A stretch of 64,000 nt of DNA from Tubulanus polymorphus (GCF_964204645.1 NC_134028.1:11079001-11143000), one strand, 5' to 3'; positions 45,961 to 55,386 are shown, counted from the first letter of the stretch. Notes: a model not told the origin generated them from the letters alone. Program-made: numbers and translations.

Positions 45961-46716
45961 GTAGAATTAAAAGAATACACAATATTTGTAGATTCTAGAA
46001 AACTTACAAATTATAAATCACATAATTTACTAGTACAATTAGATAGAGAATTTAAGAATTGTGTTGATTTAAAATTAGTAAATATAAGTTTATGTAACTC
46101 ATTTTACAATATATCGGATAAAAGTCTAGAACATTTAATTTTTTCAATCTTTTACAAAAAAATGAATGAATGGTATTTTATATATTTAAAACCAGGATTA
46201 TATAATTTAGATACATTAGCACAAGAAATTAATAGAAAAGCTCGAGCTAAATTAGGAAGTGATTCTAAATTTAATATTAGAATTTTAAAAAGTGATAGTT
46301 CTAATAAAATAAAGATTAGGTTAGATAATAACGAACAATTTAAATTTACAGTAAGAAAACCTTTAGCTAAACTGTTAGGAATTAACCCAAATATTGTTAC
46401 AGCACACGCAGAAGGTAGATCAAACTTAATACCTTTTACACACTTTTATATTTATTGCAATTTGATTGACCCAACAAAAACATTTGAAGCAACTAAAGAT
46501 ACAATTTGTAATTCTGGTTTATTAAATATTTTACCATTAAAAAATGTCAAACAATTTGGAACTCAAATAAATTATAATTTAACTGAATGTGATTTCAAAC
46601 CTTGTATTCCACATTTCAATAATTTTAAATTAGAAATAAGAAATCATAATGGTTATTTAATTGATTTGAATAACTTTCCTGTAATTTATGAATTAGTTAT
46701 AAGATGTAAAGAGTAA
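45958..46716 (+). CDS. Minor capsid (penton-like, single jelly-roll) protein candidate
   Basis: Intact 252-codon frame. It has the layout of Polinton minor capsid proteins: an N-terminal strand region (EYTIFVDSRKL), LKPGLYNLDTLAQEINRK, a central FTVRKPLAKLLGIN, then a strand-rich half (FYIYCNLIDP, KQFGTQINYNLTE, FKLEIRNHNGYLIDLNNFPV and IYELVIRC). Such proteins form the virion vertices. Length (about 250) is in the family's range. Assigned by pattern and context; a structure prediction would be decisive. It is transcribed away from the zinc-finger gene and heads the long plus-strand capsid cluster. Confidence 0.72.
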   Translation: MVELKEYTIFVDSRKLTNYKSHNLLVQLDREFKNCVDLKLVNISLCNSFYNISDKSLEHLIFSIFYKKMNEWYFIYLKPGLYNLDTLAQEINRKARAKLGSDSKFNIRILKSDSSNKIKIRLDNNEQFKFTVRKPLAKLLGINPNIVTAHAEGRSNLIPFTHFYIYCNLIDPTKTFEATKDTICNSGLLNILPLKNVKQFGTQINYNLTECDFKPCIPHFNNFKLEIRNHNGYLIDLNNFPVIYELVIRCKE

Positions 46717-46792
46717 TTTTTTCACTATATAAATAATTATAACTGTTGGACCGAGTATATGTTTTGGATTTGATTTTAAACGTGAGAAAGAA

Positions 46793-47089
46793 ATGAAATT
46801 TAACATTAATGATGTAATTACACATATTAAAAATATTGCATTTTCTAATGAAACAACATTTGAGTATAAAACAACAATAGATAAAGAAACTTTAAATGTA
46901 GAAAAGATTACTAATTTAATTAGAGAATCTTTAAGATTTTATGAATTAGATGAAGATTTTATCATCGATGATATTAGAAAAATAATAATTGAAATATATA
47001 CAAATGAAACTAGTAATAAAATAAATGTTGAATTAATCATCACTAAGATAACTAGATATTTTGAAGATAGTAATTTTTTTGATAAATAA
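46793..47089 (+). CDS. Element protein of unknown function (98 aa)
   Basis: An intact 98-codon frame, helix-rich and acidic (DVITHIKNIAF, ITNLIRESLRFYELDEDFII, VELIITKITRYFED). A close homologue is present at 10,411-10,701, so it is a conserved Polinton gene of this host lineage. No membrane segment and no recognised domain. The TATAAAT motif lies about 65 bp upstream (46,727) rather than at the ATG. Its stop is directly followed by the next ATG (TAAATGAG). Confidence 0.7.
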   Translation: MKFNINDVITHIKNIAFSNETTFEYKTTIDKETLNVEKITNLIRESLRFYELDEDFIIDDIRKIIIEIYTNETSNKINVELIITKITRYFEDSNFFDK

Positions 47090-47304
47090 ATGAGTGATAA
47101 TAAGTGGATAATAACTGGATTATATAATGGAGCATTACTATCAGTTGGAACTGTTGGTTATTCAATGGTATTAAAAAAAGTATTCAAAATGGGAAGTGTT
47201 AATGTTGATAGATTTGATATAAATGATATCTTGAAGTTAACATTAGCAATTACTTAATTTAACTATTGATTATTTGGAAAAACAAAAATATATTCCTCCC
47301 ATAT
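47090..47304 (+). pseudogene. Small membrane protein, frameshifted near end (~70 aa)
   Basis: It starts at ATGAGTGATAATAAG, immediately after the previous stop and within TAAATGAG. It encodes one hydrophobic segment (WIITGLYNGALLSVGTVGYS) and VNVDRFDINDILKLTLAIT. A TAA at 47,255-47,257 ends this frame. The other copy shows that the family continues with TIDYLE/RQKYIPPI, which is present here in another frame up to 47,304. Conserved between copies; function unknown. Confidence 0.62.
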
Positions 47305-47330
47305 AAATGCATAATTTTTTTACTAAATAA

Positions 47331-47753
47331 ATGGCCTCTGCAATTATAACTATGATAGGATCGGCAATTGTTAACGCTTTGGCATTTACTGGTGGTGGAT
47401 ATTTATTTAAACATATTGATAAAAATAGTTTATTAGGAGAACAAAGAAGACATAACTTAGCATTAGAGAAATACAATAAAGCAGCAGAAGAATATAGAGA
47501 AAAGAGGCAAAACTATATGGATTATATTAACAAAGAATTATATGATCAGAAGATTTCACATAGAGATTTTCAATCAGTTGATGATGCAATGAGTTTATAT
47601 AACGCGGTAACAAATAAAGAAAAATTACATCTATACAAACCCAAATTATCAGATTATTATACCCCAAGTAAAGAACAACAGAAATATGAAATAATATGGA
47701 TTTTAGGTGGAACTATTATTGTTATATTTGCTGCTTATAAGTTTACTAATTAG
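47331..47753 (+). CDS. Membrane protein with coiled coil (140 aa)
   Basis: Intact. It has an N-terminal hydrophobic segment (IITMIGSAIVNALAFTGGGY), a charged helical middle (EKYNKAAEEYREKRQNYMDY), a Pro/Tyr-rich block (YKPKLSDYYTPSKEQQ) and a C-terminal membrane segment (IIWILGGTIIVIFAAYKF). The start is fixed by TTTTTTTACTAAATAAATG. A broken homologue lies at 10,943-11,364. It could be a virion membrane or assembly protein; that role is inferred only from its place in the capsid cluster. Confidence 0.78.
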   Translation: MASAIITMIGSAIVNALAFTGGGYLFKHIDKNSLLGEQRRHNLALEKYNKAAEEYREKRQNYMDYINKELYDQKISHRDFQSVDDAMSLYNAVTNKEKLHLYKPKLSDYYTPSKEQQKYEIIWILGGTIIVIFAAYKFTN

Positions 47754-47772
47754 TAATTTTTTTTCTAAATAA

Positions 47773-48198
47773 ATGGAAGATAATATTGATATTATTCCTC
47801 ATGATATAAATAAAACTAGATTAAAAACATATTTAGAAAAACAAATATTAGAATTTGAAAGTGACTTAAAGATAAAAAAGAAAAAATATTTAAAAAGTAA
47901 AATTATATATTATCTTATTATTAGTGGTTCGGTTACAATTAGTTCTGTAATAACATTTTTAGCAATATTCAGCCCATTAACACCTTTAGCTATATCAATT
48001 GGTGTGTTAGGATTAAGTTCAAGTGTTTTAACCGGTATAAGTTCAAAATTGAATATTAAAAGTAATAAAGAAAAAATTAAAACTAATATAAAAGAAATTA
48101 ATAAATTAAAGAATACACTAGATTATATAATAAGTTTAAATGGTCATATAACAGTTGAAGAACAAGATAAATTATTAAAAGAATTAGTTAATTATTAA
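47773..48198 (+). CDS. Two-TM hairpin membrane protein (141 aa)
   Basis: Intact. A basic helix (LKIKKKKYLKSKIIYYLI) leads into two hydrophobic segments (SGSVTISSVITFLAIFS and PLAISIGVLGLSSSVLTGI) separated by a Pro turn. A Lys/Asn-rich coiled coil follows. Preceded by AATTTTTTTTCTAAATAAATG. A near-identical homologue lies at 11,384. The Gly/Ser-rich hydrophobic hairpin is reminiscent of membrane-active or minor virion proteins, but no family was recognised. Confidence 0.78.
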   Translation: MEDNIDIIPHDINKTRLKTYLEKQILEFESDLKIKKKKYLKSKIIYYLIISGSVTISSVITFLAIFSPLTPLAISIGVLGLSSSVLTGISSKLNIKSNKEKIKTNIKEINKLKNTLDYIISLNGHITVEEQDKLLKELVNY

Positions 48199-48214
48199 TT
48201 TTTTAATTATATAA

Positions 48215-49603
48215 ATGGTAGATAGTTTTCCAAAAGCTTTCCAATATGATAAATCAATTAAATATAATATTCCAGCAATAGATTTTAATAAAGATATTAC
48301 ATATAGAAATGAAGTTTTAGATTCATTAACTAATTTAGAAATTTATGTTACTGAAACTAATAATTTTAATGCAAAGATGGAAAATATATTTCATGTATAT
48401 TTAATTAATTCTAAAAAATTGAAAGATGAAAAACAATGGTTATTAAAATCTAATATGAAGTATTGGCAGAACCAATTAAATTTTGCAGTTTATTGTTCAA
48501 CAACAGCATGTGGAATTAGTTGGAATGATCATTTGAATAATTCTAAATATAAACTAATTCAAAGTTTATTTAGATTTCATACATACTTTCAAATCAGAAT
48601 AATATTAAATGAATTAGAGTGCGCTTTACCAGGATCAAGATATTTTAAAGAATTAGATAATAATATTAATTTATCTAAGTTTTATAAAATTTGCAATGAA
48701 TTTAATATAGATATAAATAATTCTGATTTTAGAACAAAAATTGGAGCAATAAGATCACTTCCTTGCCCTAAAAAGATTGCAGAATATTGTGCACTTCCCA
48801 TACCATCTAATAGTTTTTATAATATCTATAATAATAAATTAGGTTATGGTAAAATAGAAACAAAGGATTTAGAAACATAAAATTTCAATAAATTACCGAA
48901 ATTTTATGATTATTTAAAACAAGAAAACAATAATGGTTGGGTTTATTTTATTTTAGAAAATAGTGAAGGTATTACTAAATCAGGTATAGAAAGAATAAAT
49001 CAATCAATTAGAACTTATTTGATATGTATTTTAGGTGCGCAAGTTGAAACAAGATCCCCAATAATTGGAAATTTAAATACATCATTCGATACACAAAAAC
49101 ATTTTAAAGTTTTATTTGAAGATTCCATACATAATGATAAAAATAGATCGATTCCAGAAAACATTGTAAGATATCAAAATTATTTAGATAAATCACATAT
49201 TAGATTAAATTATTGTATAGGCCCTAATCTATTAATTATTTCTAATGATTTAGTATTAAAGATGGGAAACATAATTGGTTATAATAATCTAATTAAAACT
49301 GCAACAATAAATAATTCATTTGGATTGAATGATATAAATAAAAAGATAATTACTGCTCCAAAATTAATGGAAGGTGAAAAAAATAAAAAACATTTTCAAT
49401 CAACAGAAACTAAAACTAAGAATATTAAATTGGATAATGATTCCAAAATAAAAGATTACAATACTACAGAAAATATTAAAACTGATAATATTCAACATGA
49501 TATAATTAAAACTGATAATGATAATAAATCCCATGAAAATACTAAATTAGCTTTAACTTGTATAGGAATTGTAATCGGAGGAATATTATATTTTGAATTT
49601 TAA
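48215..49603 (+). pseudogene. Conserved Polinton protein with C-terminal TM, one in-frame stop
   Basis: About 462 codons with a single TAA at 48,878-48,880, the frame being open on both sides. Signature segments are MKYWQNQLNFAVYCSTTACG, ISWNDHLNN, FRFHTYFQIR, NNGWVYFILENSEG and CILGAQVETRSPIIGN. The C-terminus is Asn/Lys/Asp-rich followed by one membrane segment (LALTCIGIVIGGILYFEF). The start is fixed by AATTTTTTAATTATATAAATG. The copy at 11,833 has the same organisation. I believe similar proteins occur in other invertebrate Polintons, but no function is known to me. Confidence 0.75.
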
Positions 49604-49619
49604 TTTTTTTATTATATAA

Positions 49620-51077
49620 ATGGATGTAGAAGGTGGAGAAGATATTGGAATGGATAATTTTGATGAACCTGGCATAACTGATGAACAACCACCTGATTTT
49701 GATGAAACAAGTTTTAATGATGGTAATGAGCCAGAATATAATAATAATTTGAATATGCCTGATTATATTAAAAATGCTGAATCACAATTAGATCCTGAAA
49801 ATTTAGATCCAGATTTAGTAAAACAAGATTTAGATAATTTAAACAAAATACCTAAATTAGAACGTATAATTGAAAATTCTAAACTTAACATAAATGATGA
49901 AGACGTTGGACCTTTAGCAGATCAATTAAAATTTTTAGATAATGGTAAATGGTATTATCATTTGAAAGGTAATTATTATATTGATATCACTTATAAAAAT
50001 AATAAAAATAAAATATTATCAGAATCAACTTTAGAAAAATTAAAACCAGATAGAATTAAAATAATAAGTAATAGTAATGAAATAACTGATGTTACACAAA
50101 AAGAAATAGATGATAATATAGATGTATTTAAACAAAGAATTAAAGAATTATTTGAAATAATCAAAAAGAAATCAGAAACAGAAACAACTTCTGAACAGAA
50201 TAAAACTTCCAAAAATAGTAAACTTAAATCAAATAAAGTTTCAATTGAAAAACTTTTACCGAATGGATTAATTGATGCAACAGATCAACAATTAGAAGAT
50301 GTAAATATATTTTCTGATGAAGCAATTAGAGAAATTATTAGTATAAGAAATGAAGCTGATAAAATTGCACATAATAAAAGTATAAGAGATCAAAAAATTA
50401 TGTATTTGGAAAAAGAATTAACAAATGCAAATAAAGAAATAGAACAAATAAAGTCTGATTTAGATCATCAAGTAATTGAAGAAATAGAATATACGCAAAG
50501 AGAATTACGTTTAGAAAAAGAAATTAGTAATTTAAAAGATAATTTAGAAGTACAGAAAGAAGAAATTAAATTATTATTAAAATCATATGATTATAATATA
50601 AATAGATTAAAAGTTATTTTTAAAGATTTGTTGATTAAACCAAATTCTGAAATTTCACTGAAAGATAGAATAAAGTTATTATTTAAATTAGAAGGAATAA
50701 CAATTCTTTCAATTCTAACAGCTGTAACTATGTTATTTACAACAATTGGTTTAGCAATATCAAATGCTTTGAAATCTACTCCTACTCCCAATAAACCGGA
50801 TAAACCCCCGAATGATAATAATTCTATACAAGATAAAGTTAAGGATGGTTTAAAGAAATTAGCAAAATATTTATGGGAACTATCTAAAAAATCTGCTGCA
50901 GCTTTACCAGGAATTAGTGCATCAATTGTTGGTTTTATATTGAAATCTGCTGGGAATATTCTTAACCTTGCTGCTGAACATATTATTTTATTTTTAATTA
51001 CAGTTGTAAGTGCTATAATTTTTGGGTTAGTAAATATGATATCAAAAAGATATCAAGAAAAAAATAATAAAAAATAA
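49620..51077 (+). CDS. Large coiled-coil membrane protein (485 aa)
   Basis: Intact 485-codon frame. The N-terminus is acidic and disordered-looking (DEPGITDEQPPDFDETSFND). A long coiled coil occupies about residues 235-330 (REIISIRNEADKIAHNK to LRLEKEISNLKDNLEVQKEE). Three hydrophobic stretches follow: ILSILTAVTMLFTTIGLAIS (about 365-385), AALPGISASIVGFILK and IILFLITVVSAIIFGLVNMI near the C-terminus, with a Pro-rich spacer. Such a stalk-plus-membrane layout could suit a virion surface or entry protein, but no fusion-protein motif is visible, so this is speculation. The start is fixed by TTTTTTATTATATAAATG. It lies just before the major capsid gene. Confidence 0.75.
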   Translation: MDVEGGEDIGMDNFDEPGITDEQPPDFDETSFNDGNEPEYNNNLNMPDYIKNAESQLDPENLDPDLVKQDLDNLNKIPKLERIIENSKLNINDEDVGPLADQLKFLDNGKWYYHLKGNYYIDITYKNNKNKILSESTLEKLKPDRIKIISNSNEITDVTQKEIDDNIDVFKQRIKELFEIIKKKSETETTSEQNKTSKNSKLKSNKVSIEKLLPNGLIDATDQQLEDVNIFSDEAIREIISIRNEADKIAHNKSIRDQKIMYLEKELTNANKEIEQIKSDLDHQVIEEIEYTQRELRLEKEISNLKDNLEVQKEEIKLLLKSYDYNINRLKVIFKDLLIKPNSEISLKDRIKLLFKLEGITILSILTAVTMLFTTIGLAISNALKSTPTPNKPDKPPNDNNSIQDKVKDGLKKLAKYLWELSKKSAAALPGISASIVGFILKSAGNILNLAAEHIILFLITVVSAIIFGLVNMISKRYQEKNNKK

Positions 51078-51101
51078 ATAATTAATTTTTTTGTTTAATA
51101 A

Positions 51102-52346
51102 ATGAGTGGGAGTTATATAAGTCCTTCTAAGATTTCTAGAATATCTAATGCTATTAAAGCAGAAAGATCACATCATATAATTACTCATAACCCTTCAAAT
51201 ATTAATCCCGATGAAACTTTATATGTTAGAATTCCTAGATTAACACAAAATACTTTTTATGTTCCAAATAGTATTTATTTATCAGCCGATATAAAAGTAA
51301 CTGGTCATGATAACAATTATGTTGATGATAATGTTGGAAGATATTTGATTAAAAAATCAACTATAAAGATTGGTCCAGAAACAGTTTTCTCATTAGATGA
51401 TTATAATTTATTTATGCATTATAAAGATTTATGGTTAACTAAAGAAAATAGAAATAATATGATATTTCAGGGTATTCAATCAGAAAACCATAATAAATTA
51501 AGATCAGGAGCTAATGACGCAATAGTAACTCGTGCCACAGATAATTTGATTAAAAAGATTTATGGAAGCAAATATAAAATTCCATTAGACTTTGAATTGA
51601 TAAATAATAATGCACCTTTATATAAATACGCAATTCAAGATATTATATTTGAGATAACATTTGCTCCTGTAAATGAAATTGTATTATCTGGCGTTGTTAA
51701 AGATATGGGTTATAAATTATCGAATATATGTTTAGAATATAACACAGTAACTAATGAAAATATTGCTAGCACAATTCAAACTCAATACAATCAAGGATTT
51801 TCATTATCATATGATTATATTGATAAATTTGAAACTGTAACTATTAATGCAAATGATGAAATAATTAATGAGAATATTAACTTCCCAAGAAGATCTATTA
51901 AAGGTATATTAATATTTTTTACCATTGCAACATATTTTAATGGTGCAATAAAGGTAGATAATTATTACAATCCTGAAATAACAAAAGTTGAAATAACTAT
52001 CGAAGGAATAGCAAATAAAATATTTTGTCAAGGAATGAGAATGATTGATCAATGGCCAGAAATTAGAAAACATTTTATGAATGAAAAAGTAAAATCATTT
52101 GAAAATTGTAATATTAATCAAATTGATTATTATACCGGTAATAAATATGCATTATGGTTAGATTTTAGAACAACAGAGGATAATTCATTACATGGTTCTG
52201 GGAAAAAACTACAGAACACTAAAGATGGAATACAATTATTCATGAAAAAGAATAGAGGGGACAAAAATTTTAAAATGCATATTTATATTATATCTGATGC
52301 ACAATTAAATATTGTAAATTCACAGTTAGATAGTATTCAATATTAG
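51102..52346 (+). CDS. Major capsid protein (double jelly-roll) candidate
   Basis: Intact 414-codon frame, the only large strand-rich protein in the cluster. N-terminal segment ETLYVRIPRLTQNTFYVPNS is followed by IYLSADIKVTGHDN, YLIKKSTIKIGPETVFSLDD, PLDFELINNNAPLYKYAIQD, EITFAPVNEIVLSG and a second half ending MHIYIISDAQLNIVNSQLD. Repeated strand pattern, a GMRMIDQWPEIRKHF loop and position next to the integrase and ATPase agree with Polinton double jelly-roll capsid proteins. Length is shorter than the 500-600 residues common in the family but within the variation seen. The start is fixed by AATTTTTTTGTTTAATAAATG. Confidence 0.78.
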   Translation: MSGSYISPSKISRISNAIKAERSHHIITHNPSNINPDETLYVRIPRLTQNTFYVPNSIYLSADIKVTGHDNNYVDDNVGRYLIKKSTIKIGPETVFSLDDYNLFMHYKDLWLTKENRNNMIFQGIQSENHNKLRSGANDAIVTRATDNLIKKIYGSKYKIPLDFELINNNAPLYKYAIQDIIFEITFAPVNEIVLSGVVKDMGYKLSNICLEYNTVTNENIASTIQTQYNQGFSLSYDYIDKFETVTINANDEIINENINFPRRSIKGILIFFTIATYFNGAIKVDNYYNPEITKVEITIEGIANKIFCQGMRMIDQWPEIRKHFMNEKVKSFENCNINQIDYYTGNKYALWLDFRTTEDNSLHGSGKKLQNTKDGIQLFMKKNRGDKNFKMHIYIISDAQLNIVNSQLDSIQY

Positions 52347-52376
52347 AAATATAAAGTTAAAATTAACGATATATAA

Positions 52377-53504
52377 ATGGGAGGTAAAAAAACTCCTAAT
52401 ACTAAAGAACAATATTTAAGAAATTTATATTACAACCCTGAGAGTTCGGTTGCTTATTCTTCTACTAAAAATATATGGCGTAAAGTAAAACAAGATAAAT
52501 TAGATAAGATAATCCCACACAATTTAGTTAAATATAAAGATATAAATGAATTTATGTTAGAACAACCAACATACACAACACATAAAAAAATTGTTAGAAA
52601 ATATAAAACTCGTAAAACTATGGTAAGTTATGTAGATCAACAGTGGCAAGGAGATTTAATTGATATGAAAAATGTTAAGAAAGATAATGATGATTATTGG
52701 TGGTTATTGAATATAATTGATATTTTTAGTCGTTATGTATGGAGTTTCCCACTTTATAGAAAAGATGCTGTACAAACATCAAATGTTTTAAGAAAATTTC
52801 TTTCGGATGATTAACTAAAACCAGAAAAAATACAATTTGATGATGGAAAAGAGTTTGATAATTCACTTGTTCATGAACTCTTAGACAATCATAATATTAA
52901 ATATTTTTCAACAAAATCGGATAAAAAAGCAGCAGTTGTTGAACGATTTAATAGAACATTAAGAACAAGAATGTGGAAATATTTTACAGCAAATAATACT
53001 TTTAAATGGATTGATGTTTTGCCAAAATTGATAGAAGGATATAATAATTCTTATCATTCTTCTATTGGAATGAAACCTATTGATGCTAGAAAACCTGAAA
53101 ATGCTGAAATTGTTTGGAATAATTTATATGGAGCATTTCTTGTAGATGATTTTGGTGAACCTAAATTTAAAGTTGGTCAAAATGTTAGAATTTCTAAGTA
53201 TAAAAAGATATTTGATAAAGGATACGATCGAAATTTTACTAGAGAAATATATAAAATAAAAAAGGTAATAACAACAAAACCATATGTCTATAAATTAGAA
53301 GATTTAGATGGTGAAGAAGTTGATGGTTACTTTTACGAAGAAGAATTAAGTTTAACTACTGAAAATCTAGAACAAGAATATAAAATTGAAAAAGTATTAA
53401 AAACAAAAACTATTAAAAGAAAAAAATATTCTTTAGTAAAATGGGTTGGATGGCCAGATAAATTCAATGAATGGATATTATCAAGTAAAATTAAAAATAT
53501 ATAA
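52377..53504 (+). pseudogene. Retroviral-type integrase with chromodomain, one in-frame stop
   Basis: A c-integrase that inserts the element and makes the 6-bp duplication. An N-terminal helical zinc-less region (YYNPESSVAYSS) is followed by the catalytic core: Asp in DQQWQGDLIDM, Asp in IQFDDGKEFDN and Glu in AAVVERFNRTLRTRMWKYF, the D,D-35-E triad. A C-terminal SH3-like part (FKVGQNVRISKY) and a chromodomain (EYKIEKVLKTK...YSLVKWVGWPDKFNEWILSS) follow. A single TAA at 52,812-52,814 splits the core between the two Asp residues; otherwise the frame is open. Stop and next start are adjacent (TATATAAATGAAT). Confidence 0.93.
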
Positions 53505-54113
53505 ATGAATAAAGAATTATTTATATTTGAGCCTCATAATATGTTAATATCTGGCGTAACAAATTGTGGAAAAACTTATTTTATATTAAATTTATTAGAA
53601 AGTGTTTATGAAAACTATTTTGATAATATAGTATTATTTTGCCGAACGTATGAATTTAATCAAACTTATGATAGAAATATTACTAGAAATAATAAATTTA
53701 TTATATTAGATCCTAAAACAGTAAAAGAAAATTTAGATAATTGTATTAAAATAGCAATTGATATTTATAAAGGATCAAATACATTATTCATTATAGATGA
53801 TTGCGCAAATTTACATGATTCAAAAGTTAGAGAAAGTGAGTTATGCTATTTAGCTTTCTCCGGGAGACATTTTGGGATAACAACTTGGGTTTTAAATCAA
53901 AAATATAATTCAATTGTTAAAGACTTTAGAGAAAACATTAGATTTCTAGTTTTATTCTACAATAAAGATAGAAAATCGATGAAAAATGCACTTGAGGAAA
54001 ATGATATTATTCCACATGATTTACATAATGAATATATGGATAAGTTGAAAAATATTAAAAGATCAAAATTACTATTTAGATTACAACACCCATTTAAATA
54101 TGAATTTATTTAA
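53505..54113 (+). CDS. Packaging ATPase (FtsK/HerA superfamily, A32-like)
   Basis: Intact 202-codon frame. Walker A is MLISGVTNCGKTYF and Walker B is NTLFIIDDCANL. A sensor-like region AFSGRHFGITTWVLNQKYNS follows, and the C-terminus is LLFRLQHPFKYEF. This is the genome-packaging motor of Polintons, virophages and NCLDVs, acting at the capsid portal. Length is typical (about 200 residues). It is directly coupled to the integrase (TAAATG). A C-terminal fragment of a homologue remains at 14,955-15,170. Confidence 0.93.
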   Translation: MNKELFIFEPHNMLISGVTNCGKTYFILNLLESVYENYFDNIVLFCRTYEFNQTYDRNITRNNKFIILDPKTVKENLDNCIKIAIDIYKGSNTLFIIDDCANLHDSKVRESELCYLAFSGRHFGITTWVLNQKYNSIVKDFRENIRFLVLFYNKDRKSMKNALEENDIIPHDLHNEYMDKLKNIKRSKLLFRLQHPFKYEFI

Positions 54114-54114
54114 A

Positions 54115-54375
54115 TTCAATTAGTTTGTTAATCTAGTTGAATTCTAGTTATTGGTAGTTGTAACAAAAATCAAATAGATTTAACAATATTTTAACTAGCT
54201 TGTTAATCTAGTTTAATTCTATTTACATTATAGTTGAATTCTAGTTGTTAGTAGTTGAAACAAAAATCAACTAGATTTAACACGAAATAAACAAAAACAA
54301 CAATATTTCAACTAGCTTGTTAATCTAGTTGAATTCTAGTTACATTCTAGTTGAATTCTAGTTGCAACATCACAA
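54115..54375. repeat. CTAGTT-rich direct-repeat tract between ATPase and gene A
   Basis: About three imperfect copies of a block made of GTTAATCTAGTTGAATTCTAGTT and AACAAAAATCAACTAGATTT-like words. It is the only long non-coding stretch within the main body of the element. A similar tract lies upstream of gene A in the other copy. It could be a replication origin, enhancer or structural spacer. Confidence 0.75.
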
Positions 54376-54389
54376 CTAATTTTTTTGTT

Positions 54390-54915
54390 ATATAAATAGT
54401 AGGTGAAAAGAAAATAAAATCTAAAAATGGTGATGTTCCAATTTAGGAATTTAGGAATAACAGAAAACAAATTAATTCCAGATGATGGTGCTTTAAATAA
54501 TGTTACAACAAATAATAATTATGAATATTATCTTTATTGCAAACATCAATTAGAAATATTAATAGCATCTGGAAAATGTAAAAATTTTGTCGATAAAAAT
54601 TTAACTTATAATGAACTAGATATAATGAAATCAGTTGAAATTATTAGATTATTTAAGATTTATGAAGCCTCGAGAACAGCTAGAATTAATGACGCGATAT
54701 CAGAAAATGCAGTAAAAGGTTATAGTAAATTATGTTATTATATACTACCAATTGAAGATGAAAATAGATTATAATCCGATTTAAAAAATGATTATTTAGT
54801 TATGACTGAATTAAATAAATGGATTGGATATTTATCGTTTCAATTAGGTGGATTTATGACATAATTATCAACTGGGGTTATAACATTTTCAAATATTGAA
54901 AGTAAAAATATTTCT
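54390..54915 (+). pseudogene. Protein A, broken copy
   Basis: Homologous to the intact 190-aa gene at 16,557-17,129. The motif AATTTTTTTGTTATATAAAT is present, but the following base is A, so the expected ATG reads ATA. Downstream the frame encodes YEYYLYCKHQLEILIASGKC, IYEASRTARINDAIS and, after a TAA at 54,772, KNDYLVMTELNKWIGYLSF and a hydrophobic segment with a second TAA at 54,860. It is therefore lost here, although the other copy keeps it. Confidence 0.75.
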
Positions 54916-54922
54916 ATAATAA

Positions 54923-55291
54923 ATGAGCGAGGTGAAAGAAGTGAAGGAATTAACTGTGAAGAAAAAACCGAGAACACAGAAACAAATTGAATGGTCTCGG
55001 CAATTAGGAATTAAATCACAAGAATATAAAAAAGCTGTAAAAGAAAAAATAAGTAATAAAAATGTTAATAAAAATGGTGAAAATATTGTTATTTCTACTC
55101 CTTCTGATAATAGAATATTTGATAAATGTCTATATTTTACAGTTGGATTTGTAATTGTATTCATTTTGATTGGGTGTAATTGGTATAAGAAATCAAATAA
55201 AATTCATGATATTAATAATTCTGAAACAACTGCTATCAAAAATGAAAATACTTCTGAAATTCCAAAATTGATAATAAAAAAAATGGATTAA
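54923..55291 (+). CDS. Polinton small membrane protein B (122 aa)
   Basis: Intact 122-codon frame. The basic N-terminus (KKKPRTQKQIEWSRQLGIKS) is followed by a Lys/Asn-rich spacer, one membrane segment (CLYFTVGFVIVFILIGCNWY) and a polar tail. It is homologous to 16,205-16,564. The motif before the start is weaker (TTTCTATAATAAATG). It is the last plus-strand gene; it faces the right terminal gene across the hairpin region. Function unknown. Confidence 0.75.
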   Translation: MSEVKEVKELTVKKKPRTQKQIEWSRQLGIKSQEYKKAVKEKISNKNVNKNGENIVISTPSDNRIFDKCLYFTVGFVIVFILIGCNWYKKSNKIHDINNSETTAIKNENTSEIPKLIIKKMD

Positions 55292-55329
55292 TATTTTAGA
55301 AAAAAAGCAAAAAAAATAATTGAATATCT

Positions 55330-55386
55330 CACTACTTTTGTCTATCTATGTGGAGCAATTAAATTGTCCACATAAGTCATTTCGGA
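55330..55386. terminator. Conserved hairpin between convergent genes
   Basis: ACTTTTGTCTATCT, then a stem ATGTGGA-G-CAATT/AATTG-TCCACAT (55,348-55,373), then AAGTCATTTCGGAT. It lies between gene B and the convergent right terminal gene, a place suited to a two-way transcript end. The other copy has the same element with a compensated stem pair. Confidence 0.65.

Noticed and set aside
48215-49603. Adenovirus-like cysteine maturation protease
   Set aside because: No convincing His-Asp-Cys arrangement in the expected order; left as unknown function.
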